The notes under the pieces are model-generated. The model saw nothing but the letters and a program-made list of their open reading frames with translations, was not told where the DNA came from and made no database searches. From positions 1 to 64,000 of the IMG/VR virus record IMGVR_UViG_3300006793_000017: a DNA stretch of 64,000 nucleotides; one strand, given 5' to 3'. Shown piece after piece: positions 61,834-64,000 of this stretch. A program made the position numbers and the translations under genes. This stretch comes from a virus. The first letter of the stretch is position 1. Each line of letters begins with the position of its first letter.

Positions 61834-62635
61834 TTGGATTTTTGTAAGCAAGGGTAAAAAAGACCCTTATATAAATCGCTTTGCTAGAGGATGTAATCAA
61901 CCTGTTCAAGATTCAAACACGTTTGATTATGATGCTTCTGAAGATCCAATTGTATTACGAGGTATTCTAAAAAAGAAGTGGATGCATAGATGTTGGGAAG
62001 ATGGCAGAGATTTTTATTATATGGATACAGGATACTTTGGTAATGAAGTAAGTCCTAGTAATCCTAATGGTTGGAAATTTTGGCATCGTATTGTAAAGAA
62101 CAATCTACAACATAATAAACTAATTGACAGACCATCTCAGAGATTTGAAGGCTTCGGCAAAAAGTTTAGGCCATGGAATAAGAAAGGTAGAAAGATTCTT
62201 ATTGCAGCACCAGACGAAAAGCCTATGAAGTTTTATGATCTTGATTTAGAAGAGTGGTTAGCAGAAACTGTTAATACACTAAAACAACACACTGACAGAC
62301 CTATCGAAATTAGACAACGTAATAAACAAAGAGTAGATAGAATGCTACACAACACGCTAGAAGAAGCCTTAGACGACGATGTGTACGCTCTTGTTACATT
62401 TAATAGTAATGCAGCAGTTGAGAGTGTATTTCAGGGTATTCCGGTATTTACGTTAGCGCCTGTTAGTGCAGCAAACCCAGTCGGACTACAAGACTTATCA
62501 TTAATAGAAAAACCGTATTATCCAAGCAGTGATAAATTATTTGCTTGGGGCTGTCATTTAGCAGCAGGTCAATTTCACGACAGTGAACTACGCACAGGAA
62601 AAGCAAGAGCGTATTTGGAGGAACAATGGACTTAA
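61826..62635 (+). CDS. putative glycosyltransferase-like protein (269 aa)
   Basis: Start taken as GTG 61826 (TNWIFVSKGKKDPYINRF) overlapping the previous stop; TTG or GTG starts further upstream are possible. Two parts: residues ~20-90 with VLRGILKKKWMHRCWED, YYMDTGYFGNE and WKFWHRIVKNN, and a C-terminal GT-B-like half with RPIEIRQRNKQR and ALVTFNSNAAVESVFQGIPVF. The 63324 gene is a paralog. The role is probably sugar transfer or polysaccharide handling, inferred from fold pattern and neighbours. Confidence 0.55.
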   Translation: MTNWIFVSKGKKDPYINRFARGCNQPVQDSNTFDYDASEDPIVLRGILKKKWMHRCWEDGRDFYYMDTGYFGNEVSPSNPNGWKFWHRIVKNNLQHNKLIDRPSQRFEGFGKKFRPWNKKGRKILIAAPDEKPMKFYDLDLEEWLAETVNTLKQHTDRPIEIRQRNKQRVDRMLHNTLEEALDDDVYALVTFNSNAAVESVFQGIPVFTLAPVSAANPVGLQDLSLIEKPYYPSSDKLFAWGCHLAAGQFHDSELRTGKARAYLEEQWT

Positions 62636-63324
62636 AAGTATTCGTAGGATACGATACTAGAGAAGATATTGCATATCAAGTTTGCAGACACAGTATCTTA
62701 ACAAGAAATGAAAACGTATCAGTAACACCGTTAAAACAAAATGAATTAAGAGAACAAGGTTGGTATCATCGACCTGTAGATAAATTAGCGTCAACAGAAT
62801 TTACATTTACACGCTTTTTAGTACCAGAGCTTACAAACTTTGATGGCTGGGCATTGTTTTGTGATAGCGACATTATCTTTTTAACAGATATAAAAGAACT
62901 ATTTGATCAAGCAGATGACAAGTATGCAGTTATGTGTGTGCAACATGATTATACACCTAAGGAAGGTGTAAAAATGGACGGACAAAAACAAACTATATAC
63001 CCACGTAAAAATTGGTCAAGTGTAATTTTATACAACTGTGGACATCCTAGTAACAAAAAGATTACTATGGATCTTGTAAATGACCCTGCTATTACAGGTG
63101 CATACTTACATAGATTTAGTTGGTTAGATGACAGTGAAATTGGTGAGCTAGGTAAAGAATGGAATTGGTTAGTTGACTGGTATGAAGAAACAGAAGATAG
63201 TAAACCAAAAGCAATTCATTATACAGAAGGCGGACCTTGGTTTGACAATTATCGTAGATGCACTTACCATAAACAATGGAAAAGAGAATTATTTGAGATG
63301 ATGAAATTTAAGGTTAATCTTTAA
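62626..63324 (+). CDS. GT-A type glycosyltransferase (232 aa)
   Basis: KVFVGYDTREDIAYQVCRHSI at the start, WALFCDSDIIFL with the D80-S-D82 metal/nucleotide-sugar motif, NWSSVILYNC, and KAIHYTEGGPWF at the end match small GT-A enzymes common in marine phages. Lies between two paralogous putative glycosyltransferases, with 10-nt and TAATG overlaps. Acceptor (host LPS-like glycan, virion protein or DNA) unknown. Confidence 0.75.
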   Translation: MDLKVFVGYDTREDIAYQVCRHSILTRNENVSVTPLKQNELREQGWYHRPVDKLASTEFTFTRFLVPELTNFDGWALFCDSDIIFLTDIKELFDQADDKYAVMCVQHDYTPKEGVKMDGQKQTIYPRKNWSSVILYNCGHPSNKKITMDLVNDPAITGAYLHRFSWLDDSEIGELGKEWNWLVDWYEETEDSKPKAIHYTEGGPWFDNYRRCTYHKQWKRELFEMMKFKVNL

Positions 63325-64000
63325 TGGACAAAATATCTCCTGAAGAAATATTGGTAGAAGGATCAGGCAACAAACTAACTGTTGAATCGTCTGAAACTGA
63401 AAAGCCAATGGTCATCAGAGGGGTAATCAAAAAACAACATGCTGATAACTGTGTAAAAGAGAACAGAGATTATTGGTATATTGATACTGGATACTTTGGA
63501 AACTTTCCTAGTCCAGGTAATAAAAAAGGTGGAAAGAAATGGCATCGTATTGTTAAAAACGAAAACCAACTTTCTACTTTTAGACCCAACATACCAAACG
63601 ATAGATGGAACATGTTAGTTGAAGATGATCCAAGACTAGTGTGGAAAGGATGGAAAAATTACGATAAGAAAATTCTTTTAGTAATGCCTAATCCTAAAGC
63701 ATGTGTTTGGTATGACATTGATTACGATAAATGGGTCAAACAAACTACAAAGACTATTAAAAAATACTGCGACTTACCTATTGAAGTAAGAGTAAAAGGT
63801 TCACGTACAGAACGTAACTTTGAATATTCAATATATGACGCATTTGAAACTGGTGTGTATGCTACTGTCGCAATGAATAGCATGGCAGCACTAGAATCAG
63901 TACTATACGGTGTACCAGCATTTGTAAGTGTTCCTTGTGCAGCATCACCGTTAGCCTCAACCGATCTGAGTCAGCTTAGTAATCCTTACAAACCTGAAGC
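63324..64000 (+). CDS. putative glycosyltransferase-like protein (3' end outside window)
   Basis: Begins at ATG 63324 in a TAATG overlap and stays open to the last base (at least 225 residues). Paralog of the 61826 protein: MVIRGVIKKQHADNCVKEN, YWYIDTGYFGNF, KWHRIVKNEN, LPIEVRVKGSRTER and ATVAMNSMAALESVLYGVP align in order. Role inferred as for the paralog. Confidence 0.6.
   Translation, partial: MDKISPEEILVEGSGNKLTVESSETEKPMVIRGVIKKQHADNCVKENRDYWYIDTGYFGNFPSPGNKKGGKKWHRIVKNENQLSTFRPNIPNDRWNMLVEDDPRLVWKGWKNYDKKILLVMPNPKACVWYDIDYDKWVKQTTKTIKKYCDLPIEVRVKGSRTERNFEYSIYDAFETGVYATVAMNSMAALESVLYGVPAFVSVPCAASPLASTDLSQLSNPYKPE

Noticed and set aside
1-64000. CRISPR array, integrase, transposase or photosystem genes
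   Set aside because: No regularly spaced direct repeats, no recombinase or transposase motifs, and no psbA-type sequence were seen.

Overview
This window is an AT-rich stretch of a marine T4-superfamily myovirus genome. The evidence is a set of recognisable T4 core genes: neck gp13 and gp14, tail completion gp15, dNMP kinase gp1, sheath gp18, tube gp19, head completion gp4, terminase gp16 (probable) and gp17, ssDNA-binding gp32, recombinase UvsX and its mediator UvsY. T4-type late promoter octamers (TATAAATA-like) precede many genes. Several accessory families are typical of marine cyanophages and pelagiphages. The host cannot be fixed from this window; there is no photosystem gene, tRNA, integrase or CRISPR array here.

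Layout. (1) 1-19.7 kb: tail-fibre and virion-surface module on the plus strand. It holds two giant paralogous fibre-like proteins (1862 and 2608 aa), three tandem glycine/histidine-rich adhesin-like paralogs, small beta proteins and a probable tail-assembly chaperone, and ends in a strong UUCG terminator. (2) 19.8-34.6 kb: an accessory island made almost entirely of oxidative enzymes. A plus-strand operon of 13 overlapping genes starts with a flavin-dependent halogenase-family gene and continues with about ten 2-oxoglutarate/Fe(II) oxygenase or JmjC/cupin-type genes. It runs tail-to-tail into minus-strand genes: two oxygenases, three more halogenase-family paralogs and a 52-aa gene. Candidate late promoters sit upstream of both arms. 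(3) 34.7-39.7 kb: more fibre-like proteins, a subtilisin-like protease with an intact triad, and a fibre whose C-terminus looks like a type-1 copper (cupredoxin) domain. (4) 39.7-44.3 kb: a divergent neck locus, with gp13 on plus and gp14, gp15 and two small genes on minus. (5) 44.4-58 kb: gp1 under a consensus sigma70-type promoter, an HNH-like gene, the sheath and tube genes, head completion, small terminase, unknown acidic or capsid-associated proteins, and large terminase. (6) 58-64 kb: gp32, uvsX and uvsY, then a sugar-modification cassette (nucleotidyltransferase-cupin fusion, GT-A glycosyltransferase and two paralogous putative glycosyltransferases, the last cut by the window end).

Three things stand out. 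The first is the scale of the halogenase/oxygenase island: four halogenase-family and about twelve oxygenase-like genes, lying inside the virion-surface region and apparently expressed late. I infer that it modifies virion proteins or a late host or phage metabolite; the sequence does not show the substrate. The second is a repeated promoter/start-codon geometry in which the late promoter octamer ends exactly 5 nt before the ATG in eight genes, which would make their mRNAs essentially leaderless. The third is the composite promoter of gene 32, where a perfect TTGACA-N17-TATAAT contains a late ATAAATA element inside its spacer.
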